Assembly: GCA_964242925.1 (NCBI GenBank)
Contig: CAXTBW010000017.1
Coordinates: forward strand, 1 to 55,969
From: LMUY01 sp964242925
GTDB lineage: Bacteria; Pseudomonadota; Alphaproteobacteria; Acetobacterales; Acetobacteraceae
Direction of reading: 5' to 3'
Length of the DNA stretch: 55,969 nt
Each line of letters opens with the position of its first letter. Position 1 is the first letter of the stretch. The notes under the pieces were generated by a model that worked only from the letters and a program-made list of their open reading frames with translations, ran no database searches and had not been told where the DNA came from. This document shows, in pieces, positions 46,228 to 54,289 of this stretch. A program made the position numbers and the translations under genes.

Positions 46228-46626
46228 ACCCCAAACCACAACAGCTTGATGAACTCTTCAACCTACAAATGTTATGTCCGTGAACGCTGCGGTGCGCTGT
46301 GGCCACAGTGCAACATATGTTGCGAGATGACTCGATGCATTTTTGGTTATGGTGGAAACCTCGTCGAACCAGGTGTTGTCGCGTCGCGCTTAGCGTCCTT
46401 GAAGCAATTTATCCACCTGTGACGCGTCGGGCTCGGCAAGCGAAGACAATCCTTGGCATGCGGATCATTTGCGTCACTGTCTCGCCCGTTAGGCGGCCGA
46501 CTCGGGCGACACCTCGCCGCGCAGTGTGGCAGAGTCGATGTTGCCCAAGGCGATCACGGGCATCGTCGCCGAGCATGAGGCCGATCCGGGGCAGGGCGGC
46601 GCCTGGGGTCTTGGCGGGCATCCTTG
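46228..46626. other. Promoter region of the GH26-like gene and unassigned sequence
   Basis: About 400 bases. The first 130 are AT-richer and contain two adjoining palindromes; the rest (46420-46626) holds only short open frames without recognisable features. Confidence 0.45.
46293..46322. promoter_or_regulatory. Two adjoining palindromes upstream of the GH26-like gene
   Basis: CTGTGGCCACAG (46297-46308) is a perfect palindrome extending to TGC/GCA arms at 46293-46312 with one mismatch. CAACATATGTTG (46311-46322) is a second perfect palindrome overlapping it by two bases. They lie 66 to 95 bases upstream of the gene's ATG, a usual place for operators. Confidence 0.4.
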
Positions 46627-47544
46627 CTACTCCGCCGCAGCGCTCGTTGACGCGGCGTGGTCACCGCGGAAGAACCGGCGGAGCTCGTCATAGGTTTCCT
46701 CCGGGCACTCCTCCTGCAGGTAATGGCCGGACGGCACGGTGGCGCCGCGGACGATGTTGGTGGCGTATTTGGACCAGACCTCGACGGCCTCGTGGTTGCG
46801 GCCAACACCCCCCTTGGCGCCCCATAGAATAAGCGCCGGCGTCGTCACTTTGCGCCCGGCCTCGAAATCGGCGGTGTCCATATCCAAGTCCACGCCGAAC
46901 GTGGCCCGGTAGTCCTCGCACATGGCGTGCACCACGGCGGGGTTCTTGATGCAGCGGATGTACTCCGCCAGCGCCGCTGGGTCGAAGAAGGCGGTTCCCT
47001 GGTCGGTCTTCGAGAGCTTGCGGCGAATAAAGAACTCCGGATCGGCGCTCATCATCGTTTCAGGCGTGGGAAACGGCTGAATCATGAAGAACCAGTGCCA
47101 GCTGAAGGTCCCCCACTGGCGCGTCACATTGTTCAATAGATGATGCTGCGGCAGCATGTCCACGAACGCCGCGCTGCGCACCGCCGCCGGATGATCGAGG
47201 CACATGCGGTGCAGAACGCGCGCCCCGCGATCATGCCCGGCGGCGTGGAACGTGTCGAAACCGAGGCTGCGCATCACCTCCACCTGATCCTGCGCCATGG
47301 CGCGGAACGAGTGATTGACGTGGTTGTCGCCGTCCGCCGGCTTGGAGCTGTCGCCGTAGCCCCGCAAATCCGTGCAGACCACGGTGAACTCCTCGGCCAG
47401 GCGCGGAGCGATCTTGTGCCAGGTGACGTGCGTGAACGGGTTGCCATGCATCAGCAGCAGCGGCGGTCCCTTGCCGCCATGGACGGTGACGATCTCCGCC
47501 CCGCGGGTCTTGATGCGCGTGCGTTCGAACCCTTCGAAGAACAT
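46627..47544 (-). CDS. Alpha/beta hydrolase with fluoroacetate-dehalogenase active site
   Basis: 305-residue alpha/beta hydrolase. The nucleophile elbow GHDRGARV has Asp105 as nucleophile, not Ser. Asp129 (FVDMLPQ) and His274 (SGHYLQEE) complete the triad; Arg106 and Arg109 are the carboxylate-binding arginines; His150, Trp151 and Tyr212 match the halide pocket of haloacetate dehalogenases. Spacings (D to H/W pair 45, D to second Asp 24) equal those of the Rhodopseudomonas enzyme as I know it. It likely hydrolyses fluoroacetate or another haloacetate to glycolate. ATG 47544 is chosen because the family begins here. Divergent from a GntR regulator. Confidence 0.85.
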   Translation of the reverse strand: MFFEGFERTRIKTRGAEIVTVHGGKGPPLLLMHGNPFTHVTWHKIAPRLAEEFTVVCTDLRGYGDSSKPADGDNHVNHSFRAMAQDQVEVMRSLGFDTFHAAGHDRGARVLHRMCLDHPAAVRSAAFVDMLPQHHLLNNVTRQWGTFSWHWFFMIQPFPTPETMMSADPEFFIRRKLSKTDQGTAFFDPAALAEYIRCIKNPAVVHAMCEDYRATFGVDLDMDTADFEAGRKVTTPALILWGAKGGVGRNHEAVEVWSKYATNIVRGATVPSGHYLQEECPEETYDELRRFFRGDHAASTSAAAE

Positions 47545-47612
47545 GGTCCGGCTTCCTCCGCCTTTGTCATCGCAGGCAACATTCGCCCTTGCCACACGAG
47601 AGTCAATCGTAG

Positions 47613-47624
47613 ATCGTCGACGAT
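47613..47624. promoter_or_regulatory. 12-bp palindrome, likely GntR operator
   Basis: ATCGTCGACGAT is a perfect palindrome ending one base before the GntR gene's ATG; the flanks AATCGT (47605-47610 region) and ACGATT add a further matching arm. It contains the T-x-GT/AC-x-A pattern of FadR-type sites. It is 69 bases from the dehalogenase start, so one site could control both divergent genes. Confidence 0.5.
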
Positions 47625-47625
47625 T

Positions 47626-48306
47626 ATGCAAGACACCGACCTCGCCGAGGCGCTTCGATCGAGACGCGACGTTTCGCTGACCAGCCTGGTCCGGCAAGAG
47701 ATCGAGCGGTGCATCGAGGCGGGCGAGCTCAACGCCGGAGATTGGATCAACGAGGCTATGGTCGCCGCCCGGCTCGGCATCAGCCGTGGCCCGGTGCGGG
47801 AAGCCTGCCGCGGCTTGGAGCAGAGCGGATTGGTCACGCTGGTGGTCAACCGCGGCGCTTTCGTGCGGGAGATCGACGCGAAGGAAGCCGCGGAGATCTA
47901 CGCCGTGCGGGCGGCGCTGTTCGGCTTCGCGGGTCTCGTGCTGGCGCCCGTCATCACGGCGGCGCAGGTGCGAGTGTTGAGGCAAATGCACACGGCGATG
48001 CAGAGGGCGGCGGTCACCGAACGACTCGATGCATACTATCCGCTCAACCTGCAACTACACGCCGAGCTGTTGGCGCAGACCGGCAATGCACGGCTGGCGC
48101 GTCAGTATGCCGCCGCTGTGCGGGAACTGCATCTGTTCCGCCGACGCGCTCTGGTCACGCCCGGCCGTATGCGCGAGTCGAATGCCGAGCACGCCGCCAT
48201 CATCCGCAGCTTGGCCGCCCACGACGCGGATGCCGCCCGCAGCTTGATGGAACGCCACGTGCTCTCAGGCCGTGACCGCGTTCTGTCGGTTCCGCTAGGA
48301 AGTTGA
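47626..48306 (+). CDS. GntR-family (FadR/FCD type) transcriptional regulator
   Basis: 226-residue regulator with an N-terminal winged helix (residues about 15-80: SLVRQEIERCIEAGELNAG, NEAMVAARLGISRGPVREA, GLVTLVVNRGAFVREI) and an all-helical FCD domain (about 90-215) with metal-ligand-type His residues in NLQLHAELL and AEHAAIIRSL and a final H in MERHVLSGRD. Such regulators respond to organic acids and usually repress a neighbouring catabolic gene. The divergent dehalogenase and the following ICL/PEP-mutase-type gene are candidate targets. Confidence 0.9.
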   Translation: MQDTDLAEALRSRRDVSLTSLVRQEIERCIEAGELNAGDWINEAMVAARLGISRGPVREACRGLEQSGLVTLVVNRGAFVREIDAKEAAEIYAVRAALFGFAGLVLAPVITAAQVRVLRQMHTAMQRAAVTERLDAYYPLNLQLHAELLAQTGNARLARQYAAAVRELHLFRRRALVTPGRMRESNAEHAAIIRSLAAHDADAARSLMERHVLSGRDRVLSVPLGS

Positions 48307-48333
48307 GTGCGATCGACGCCCTGGCGACCAGCC

Positions 48334-49206
48334 TTAGCCGAGCAGGTCGCGAATGCGATCTTCGGCCGCGTTGCCGATAAGCTCTGCCCAGTCCACGGGT
48401 GACATCAGGCGGTCCAGGCAACTGGCGGTTTCGCCGTTCGCCCGGTAATGACGCCAGAGCGAGGTGAGCGCATGCGCTTGCGCCAGGATGTTTGCGCGGC
48501 CATGCATGACGACCTTGAAACCCATGTCCGCGAGTTCGCGGTCGCTCAGCATGTCATGCGGTTCGACGACGTCGTGCAGCAAAGGCGCATCCGGCACTTC
48601 GGCAACCAGGCGGCGCAGGTCGTCACGATCGTAGATGTTGTGCGGATACAACAGATCCGCCCCTGCGGCCGCGTACAGCTTGCAACGGCGGATCACCTCG
48701 TCGAGGCCCAACGATGCGTAGGCGTCGGTGCGGCCGATGATGAGGAAATTTGGGTCACGGCGAGATGTGCAGGCGATCCGGATCTTCTCCACCATCTCCT
48801 CGGCGCCGATCACAGCGACGCCGGCGGTCGATCCGAGCTTCTTAGGCAGAACCTGGTCTTCCAAGTGCACGCCGCTGACGCCTGCGGCTTCGAAGCTCTG
48901 GACGGTGCGGCGGACGTTGTTGATCGCGCCGTAGCCGGTATCGGCGTCCGCGATGACCGGGATGCTCACCGCCGCCGCGATCTGGCGCGCACGGTCCACC
49001 ATCTCGGTAGCAGTTGCGAGCCCCGTATCGGGCTTGCCGAGCAGACTTGCGATGGATCCGCTGCCGCTGATGCCCACCACATCGAAGCCGGCCCGCTCGA
49101 TCACCATCGCCGACAAGGCGTCGCTGCAGGAAGGGATGCTGAGGAGGCCGGGCTGCGCCAGCAACGTGCGCAGCAACCGATTCCGCCCGGCGTCGAAGGT
49201 CGCCAT
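48334..49206 (-). CDS. Isocitrate lyase/PEP mutase superfamily protein
   Basis: 290-residue TIM barrel of the ICL/PEPM superfamily. PVIADADTGYG (Asp87, Asp89) and VHLEDQ (Glu116, Asp117) are metal and substrate sites. The lyase motif KKCGH is replaced by KKLGS (122-126), so the catalytic Cys is absent; this argues against isocitrate or methylisocitrate lyase and fits the oxaloacetate decarboxylase or carboxy-PEP mutase-like branch. Convergent with the GntR gene. Confidence 0.85.
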   Translation of the reverse strand: MATFDAGRNRLLRTLLAQPGLLSIPSCSDALSAMVIERAGFDVVGISGSGSIASLLGKPDTGLATATEMVDRARQIAAAVSIPVIADADTGYGAINNVRRTVQSFEAAGVSGVHLEDQVLPKKLGSTAGVAVIGAEEMVEKIRIACTSRRDPNFLIIGRTDAYASLGLDEVIRRCKLYAAAGADLLYPHNIYDRDDLRRLVAEVPDAPLLHDVVEPHDMLSDRELADMGFKVVMHGRANILAQAHALTSLWRHYRANGETASCLDRLMSPVDWAELIGNAAEDRIRDLLG

Positions 49207-49496
49207 CGCGTTCAGCCTGCCAGCGCTGCAGCGGGCGGGACGAATTGGATTTCGCCGTCCGCTATGCTGCGTCGAGGTGCATCTAAGCCTGCCATGTTAG
49301 CCTCTCCTACAAGCCCAAAGTCGCAGGCCCGCTCGCCGTGGCATGCTGCCGCTCAGCCTCCAGCGGCGCCTTTGTGCTTAGAGACGCTTAAGCGCATGTT
49401 GACAATAGTTCGTCGCATGAGAACCTTCCACCAACGCTGTCAACAGCCGCACGGTCCTGCGTGACAACACGCCAACAATAAAACAAGGAGATGGCT

Positions 49497-50804
49497 GTGT
49501 CCGGCCCATTGGGAAAAACGACGATCGCCGCTCGCATCTTCACCCTGCTTTGCGGGAATGCGCTCATTTTATACATCGATCGTACGAACCTTTCGGTTGC
49601 GGCGCCGCTGATCATGCATGATCTCGGGCTGAGCAACATCTCGCTTGGCCTCGCCTTCTCGGCATTCTCCGTCACCTACGCCGGCTTCATGATCCTGGGC
49701 GGGCGCGCCGGCGACCATATCGGGCCGCGCAACGGCCTGCTGATTTGCGGCTTGGTCTGGGCGGCAGGGACAATGCTCACCGGTCTGGTCGGCGGTCTCG
49801 TCTCCCTCGTGCTGGCGCGGCTCCTCGTTGGCATCGGCGAGTCGCCATTCTACCCGATCGCTTCCGCCATCATCGTGCGCTGGGTCCGAGCGGACCGGCG
49901 CGGCGCCGCGCAGGGCGTGCTGCACGGGTTCGGCCGGCTCGGCGCGGCGATCACCCCCGTCGCCGTCACGGCGTTGATCGTCGTGACGTCGTGGCGTTGG
50001 GCATTCATTCTCCTCGGCCTTTTGAGTGTCGCAATCACGTCCTTCGTCTTCCTTTACGTGCGAGATGACCCGCGATTGCATCCTGACGTCTCGCGCGACG
50101 AACTGGCGCGGCTCGGCCATGACGCGGACCGGGTCGATCGCGCAGCGGCCACGCGACGCACACCGATGCCATGGTTCGAGTTTCTCGCACGGATCTGGCC
50201 GGTGACGACGGTGTGTTTCTGCTACGGCTGGTTCTCCTGGTTCCTGCTGAACTGGATACCGCTTTACTTCGCTCATGCGCATGGCATGGATATCCGCAAT
50301 GTCGCGATTTTCGCAACATCGGTGCTGGTGTTTGGCTTTCTCGGCAACGTCGCGGGCGGATTGGTGGCGGACTGGTGGCTCCGCCGAACCGGTAGTCTTG
50401 AGCGCTCTAGACGAGACACGATCCTGCTCGGCTTCGGCGGCGCGCTGGTCTGTATCGTGTTCCTTTTGATCACGACGAATCTAGCCGTCGACACGATCAT
50501 GTTGGCGCTTGGCTACTTCTTCATAGAGCTGGCGGATGCGCCGATGTGGATGCTCGGCATGGACGCGCTCCCGTCCCATGCCGCCACCGCGACGGCAACG
50601 GTCAACACGGGGTTCGCACTCTCGGGCGCGGTGTCCCCGATTGTCGTGGGTTGGCTCCTTGACGTTACGCAGAGCTGGAATGTCGTGTTCGCGGTGGCAG
50701 TCGTCATCCTGTTGGTTGGTCCACTCGCCGCCTTCCGCATCCGCATCTACAAGGCGGACGTGTCCCAAGCCGCGGCGCTGGCTCCCAGCAAGGCGCCATC
50801 CTAA
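49497..50804 (+). CDS. MFS transporter, ACS (anion:cation symporter) family
   Basis: About 435 residues and 12 helices. YIDRTNLSVAAPLIMHDLGL in the first helix and loop is the ACS signature, and GGRAGDHIGPRNGLL is the 2-3 loop motif. AAGGAG at 49485-49490 touches the ATG at 49491, so GTG 49497, six bases further, is the better-spaced start; both are in frame. A TTGACA at 49399-49404 may be a -35 element, but its -10 is weak. ACS members import organic anions such as hexuronates, phthalate or hydroxylated acids, in line with the catabolic genes that follow. Confidence 0.88.
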   Translation: MSGPLGKTTIAARIFTLLCGNALILYIDRTNLSVAAPLIMHDLGLSNISLGLAFSAFSVTYAGFMILGGRAGDHIGPRNGLLICGLVWAAGTMLTGLVGGLVSLVLARLLVGIGESPFYPIASAIIVRWVRADRRGAAQGVLHGFGRLGAAITPVAVTALIVVTSWRWAFILLGLLSVAITSFVFLYVRDDPRLHPDVSRDELARLGHDADRVDRAAATRRTPMPWFEFLARIWPVTTVCFCYGWFSWFLLNWIPLYFAHAHGMDIRNVAIFATSVLVFGFLGNVAGGLVADWWLRRTGSLERSRRDTILLGFGGALVCIVFLLITTNLAVDTIMLALGYFFIELADAPMWMLGMDALPSHAATATATVNTGFALSGAVSPIVVGWLLDVTQSWNVVFAVAVVILLVGPLAAFRIRIYKADVSQAAALAPSKAPS

Positions 50805-50929
50805 GAAGCGTCGATCGGCCGGTCATGGCCGGGTTTGCAGCACCTATCTCCGCAGACTATGGGCGTCGGCATTCGCCGCTAGGTGTTGCTGACTCATCTG
50901 CGCCGATGCCGTCTTGTTCAGACCGCTGT

Positions 50930-51751
50930 TTAGGCCCCGGGCATCATCGCGGCCATCTGCTCCCGGCCGTGGACCATGTCGTCCAGGGTGCCGAAGGCGT
51001 TCATGTAATGGCCTTTGAAGCCCAGCCGCTCCAAGGCGTGGAACAGGCTGGGAAAGTCGAAATCGCCCTCGCCGGGCCGGAGGTGCTCCTCCTTGCCGTT
51101 GCGGCGGCAGTCAGCCAGCCGGACCTCGTCGCAACGGCCGATATCCATGCCGTCGAGGAAGCCGTCCACGCCCTCCGGAACCAAGTGCGCGTGATTGGCG
51201 GTGAAGGCCCAGCGCAGGTTCGGGGAGGACAGGCGATCGAAATACCAACGCGTCTCCTCCAGCGTGTGGGCGAGATAGTGGACTTCCGCGTCGTCCGGCT
51301 CCCAATTCATGTTTTCGAGCAGGAGGGTGAGGCCGAGCGTCTCGGCATGGCCGCACAGGCGCTTCAGCCGCTCCAGCCCGGCCTCCGTGCGGAGCTGCAC
51401 GTCGGAGGTGAAGTGGTAGCCGGCATGGACCACCATCCACGTGCCGCCCAGGCGTTTGCAGGCCTCCATGTGGCCCAGGTGATACTGCTCCACGCCGTCG
51501 CGCACGTGCGGCGCGAACTCCGCCATGTTGACGGCCGACATGGTGTGCACTCCGACATGGATGCCGTGCTTCTCGCAACTGCTGCGGATGCCGGCCACGC
51601 GCTTGTCGGTCAGGGTCTCGATGGCGTTGGGCGCGACGTCGATCTTGAGGTCGAGGTAGCGGATCCCGTGCTGGATGGCGGCGGCGACACCGTCCTCGAT
51701 CCGGTTGCGTTGCCCGAGGTCGATGCCAATCCGGTCTCGAAAGCTGCTCAT
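50930..51751 (-). CDS. Sugar phosphate isomerase/epimerase-like TIM barrel
   Basis: 273-residue xylose-isomerase-like TIM barrel (AP endonuclease 2 superfamily). Segments VGVHTMSAVNMAEF, WMVVHAGYHF, LLLENMNWEP with the metal-ligand Glu, and WAFTANHAHLV fit the metal-dependent epimerase fold. ATG 51751 has GAAGGG upstream and is preferred over TTG 51757. Such proteins isomerise sugars or act on ring-cleavage products such as 2-hydroxy-acids. It may belong with the oxygenase genes upstream on the same strand, 125 bases away. Confidence 0.8.
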   Translation of the reverse strand: MSSFRDRIGIDLGQRNRIEDGVAAAIQHGIRYLDLKIDVAPNAIETLTDKRVAGIRSSCEKHGIHVGVHTMSAVNMAEFAPHVRDGVEQYHLGHMEACKRLGGTWMVVHAGYHFTSDVQLRTEAGLERLKRLCGHAETLGLTLLLENMNWEPDDAEVHYLAHTLEETRWYFDRLSSPNLRWAFTANHAHLVPEGVDGFLDGMDIGRCDEVRLADCRRNGKEEHLRPGEGDFDFPSLFHALERLGFKGHYMNAFGTLDDMVHGREQMAAMMPGA

Positions 51752-51875
51752 GCCCAACCCTTCCAGGTTTTATTGGGTGTTGCCGTCGCCATGCGCCTTG
51801 CAGCCTAGCCAGGTAGCACCCGCGCCCGGCGCATGCCCACGATCGCCGCGCGTTCACCGATCGATCAGGCTCGGC

Positions 51876-52919
51876 CTATGCCGTGCCATAGGTTATGCCT
51901 AGCTCCCCCAGGAAGCGCCGGTAAGCCACGCCCATCCGGTCGGAGCGGTGGTGCATCTCCTCCCGCAGATCGACCGGAATCCGCTCCGGGCGCTGCGTCT
52001 CGACGATCTCGCGGTCTTGGCCGTAGACGACATCTTGGCGGGGCAACATCTGCTCGATCGTCATCTCGGGTGCGAAGTTGATGGCGAACAGGACGCGGTT
52101 GATGCAGTTCACCTCGTCCACGGGTTGCGACGTGAAGAAGGTCGTGAAGCGGTCGTGCGGCGCCCCAAGCGAGGCTTTCTCCGGATCGACGATGGTGACC
52201 CGCTTGGAGAAATACGCCACGAGCGGACGGAAGGCGGAGTAAGTATAACCCGCCTGCACCGGCACGCCGCGGAAGTCGCCGAACGGCTGCAGCACGCTGA
52301 TCTCGCTGGAGTGCACCCCGGTCGCCGTCCGGTGCACCTCGTAATCGGGGATGATGTCAGGATCGGTCGAAACGCCGTTCACCCCGGCATGCACGAATGG
52401 AAAGTGGGTCGCGTCGAGGAAGTTCTCGATCGACCGGAAGCCATTGGCGCGATACGGGTATGGACCGGCGAAGAACGCGCGGAACCCCGGCGCATCCCGC
52501 TCGGGGAAGGCCGGCGGCTCGTGCGCGGGGTCGCCCAGCGTCGCCCATACGAAGCCGTCCTGCTCCTTCGTGCGGACGGGGAAGGCCCTCGCCTTGGGCG
52601 GGATCGGCTGCCCGGGCGCCACGGGTATCAGCACGCATTGCGCAGCGCCATTGTACCGCCACCCATGATACGGACAGACCAGCGTGTCATCCGCGATCCA
52701 GCCCTTCGACAGCCGGGCGCCGCGGTGGATGCAGAGGTCGTCCCAGATATGCGCCTGCCCGGCCGCATCGCGCCAACCCACCAGGTCGCGTTCCAGCAGG
52801 CGGGTCGCGTAGACCTGGCCTGGCACGAGATCGGTCGAATAGGCCACCACGTGCCACTCGTTCAGCATGGCCGGGTCGCGGCACAGTGGAGAGGCCGGGG
52901 TCGTCAGCGTATCGAGCAT
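51876..52919 (-). CDS. Rieske non-heme iron oxygenase, alpha-type
   Basis: 347-residue oxygenase. The Rieske [2Fe-2S] motif is C-x-H (Cys63, His65) with C-x-x-H (Cys82, His85, CPYHGW). The mononuclear iron site is IENFLDATHFPFVH with His172 and His177 and a bridging Asp169. Length and motif order match the vanillate-demethylase/phthalate-oxygenase group that works without a beta subunit. A reductase is not adjacent and must be supplied elsewhere. ATG 52919 has GAGGAG upstream. Substrate is probably an aromatic or heteroaromatic acid. It is 21 bases downstream of the FAD monooxygenase gene, in one unit. Confidence 0.9.
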   Translation of the reverse strand: MLDTLTTPASPLCRDPAMLNEWHVVAYSTDLVPGQVYATRLLERDLVGWRDAAGQAHIWDDLCIHRGARLSKGWIADDTLVCPYHGWRYNGAAQCVLIPVAPGQPIPPKARAFPVRTKEQDGFVWATLGDPAHEPPAFPERDAPGFRAFFAGPYPYRANGFRSIENFLDATHFPFVHAGVNGVSTDPDIIPDYEVHRTATGVHSSEISVLQPFGDFRGVPVQAGYTYSAFRPLVAYFSKRVTIVDPEKASLGAPHDRFTTFFTSQPVDEVNCINRVLFAINFAPEMTIEQMLPRQDVVYGQDREIVETQRPERIPVDLREEMHHRSDRMGVAYRRFLGELGITYGTA

Positions 52920-52940
52920 AGGCGCACTCCTCGCAGTGTG

Positions 52941-54158
52941 TCAGGCGGCTCGGGCGAGCACGGACGGGACGGCGCTGGCAGCGTCATAGTCATAGACCCA
53001 ATTGGCCTGAATGCCCGATTTATGCGGGTTGATCAGGCTGCGCAGCCGGTAGGCGACGTCCCGCTTCAGCAAGGCCAGGGGAGAAGCGAGGTGGTAGGTC
53101 CGCCCCCGCTCGCGCGATTCCAATTGCACACGGGCGGTGCGCGGGCGGCGCAGCGCCTCATACAGCGCCAGGCCGTCCTCCGGGCGATCACGATGGGCGT
53201 CCAGCGCGGCGGCGAGCACGTAGCCATCCTCGATCGCCATGGCGGCGCCTTGCGACAGGAACGGCAGCATCGGGTGCGCGGCATCTCCCAGCAGGGTCGT
53301 ACGGCCAGCCGACCAGGCCGGCATCGGATCGCGGTCGAACAGGCCCCACTTGAACACGGTCGTCGCCTGCGAGAACAGGCGGATCAGCTTGTCGTTCCAG
53401 CCCCGGTAGCCCGCCAGCAACTCCTCACGCGAGGACGGGGCGTTCCAGGATTCCTCGACCCACTCCGCCGTTTCCGACACGGCGACGATGTTCACCGCGC
53501 GGCCGCCCTGGACGTAGTAGGTCACCACATGACCGTGCGGACCCATCCAGAACGAACTGTCGGGCGAAACGAACTCCAGCGGTTGCCGATCGAACGGCAC
53601 GACCGCGCGCCAGCACATGTTGCCGGTGAAGCGCGGCGCCTGATCGCCAAACAAAGCGTGGCGGATTTTCGAGTGGATGCCGTCCGCCCCGACGACCACA
53701 TCCGCCTCGTGCTCCGACCCGTCGGCGAAGCGGGCGGCGACGGAGCCGGCGCGCTGGACGATCCCAGTGCAGGTCATGCCGAGCCGCACCGCGTGGTCCG
53801 GCAGCTGATCGACCAGGATGCGGTGCAGGTCGGCGCGATGGGCGTGCAGGAACGGGGCGTCGTAGAGCCGTTCGCATTCCCCGGCGAGCGGGGTGCGGAA
53901 CATTTCCCGCCCGCTGCGCCAGTTCCGGCCGACGAGGGCCTGCGGCGTGAAGCTGATGGCTTGCAAGGCGGGAAGCAGGCCGAGCGCGCGCAGCACTTTC
54001 ACCGCGTTCGGAGTCACCTGGATGCCGGCGCCGACCTCGCCGAACGCGTTGGCGCGTTCGAACACGGCGGCTTCCAGGCCGCGCTGGCGCAGAGCCACGG
54101 CCAACGCCACGCCGCCGATGCCCCCACCGATTACACCTACCCGCAGTGGACGGACCAT
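52941..54158 (-). CDS. FAD-dependent aromatic hydroxylase (salicylate/6-hydroxynicotinate type)
   Basis: 405-residue group A flavin monooxygenase. FAD motif GVIGGGIGG at the N-terminus, VVGADGIHSKIR (DG motif) and LLGDAAHPMLPFLSQGAAMA (GD motif) are all present. The family hydroxylates electron-rich rings: salicylate, 3-hydroxybenzoate, 6-hydroxynicotinate (NicC). ATG 54158 has GAGGAGG upstream. It is divergent from the NicX-like gene with 131 bases between. A NicC-like role is attractive because of that neighbour, but the active-site residues for substrate are not diagnostic by eye. Confidence 0.88.
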   Translation of the reverse strand: MVRPLRVGVIGGGIGGVALAVALRQRGLEAAVFERANAFGEVGAGIQVTPNAVKVLRALGLLPALQAISFTPQALVGRNWRSGREMFRTPLAGECERLYDAPFLHAHRADLHRILVDQLPDHAVRLGMTCTGIVQRAGSVAARFADGSEHEADVVVGADGIHSKIRHALFGDQAPRFTGNMCWRAVVPFDRQPLEFVSPDSSFWMGPHGHVVTYYVQGGRAVNIVAVSETAEWVEESWNAPSSREELLAGYRGWNDKLIRLFSQATTVFKWGLFDRDPMPAWSAGRTTLLGDAAHPMLPFLSQGAAMAIEDGYVLAAALDAHRDRPEDGLALYEALRRPRTARVQLESRERGRTYHLASPLALLKRDVAYRLRSLINPHKSGIQANWVYDYDAASAVPSVLARAA

Positions 54159-54289
54159 CGCTGCCTCCTCGAGCCATTCGGATCGTAGACGACGCCCAGG
54201 GAGTGAAGCATCATCTTTCTCATCGCCCTGCTTTCCTAGCGCCAGGCCGACCGCGCCGCCACGACCCGCCTGAGGAGGAGACTACGCCG

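Noticed and set aside
46627..47544. NicD (N-formylmaleamate deformylase) candidate for the NicX-like route
   Set aside because: NicD uses a serine nucleophile; this protein has Asp in GHDRGARV and the halide pocket of dehalogenases.
49399..49430. Sigma-70 promoter with TTGACA upstream of the ACS transporter
   Set aside because: The -35 is good but nothing like TATAAT sits 16-18 bases downstream, so it is only mentioned in the gene entry.
51948..54188. 746-codon plus-strand frame
   Set aside because: It mirrors the Rieske and FAD monooxygenase genes, both of which have intact motifs and good ribosome sites on the minus strand.
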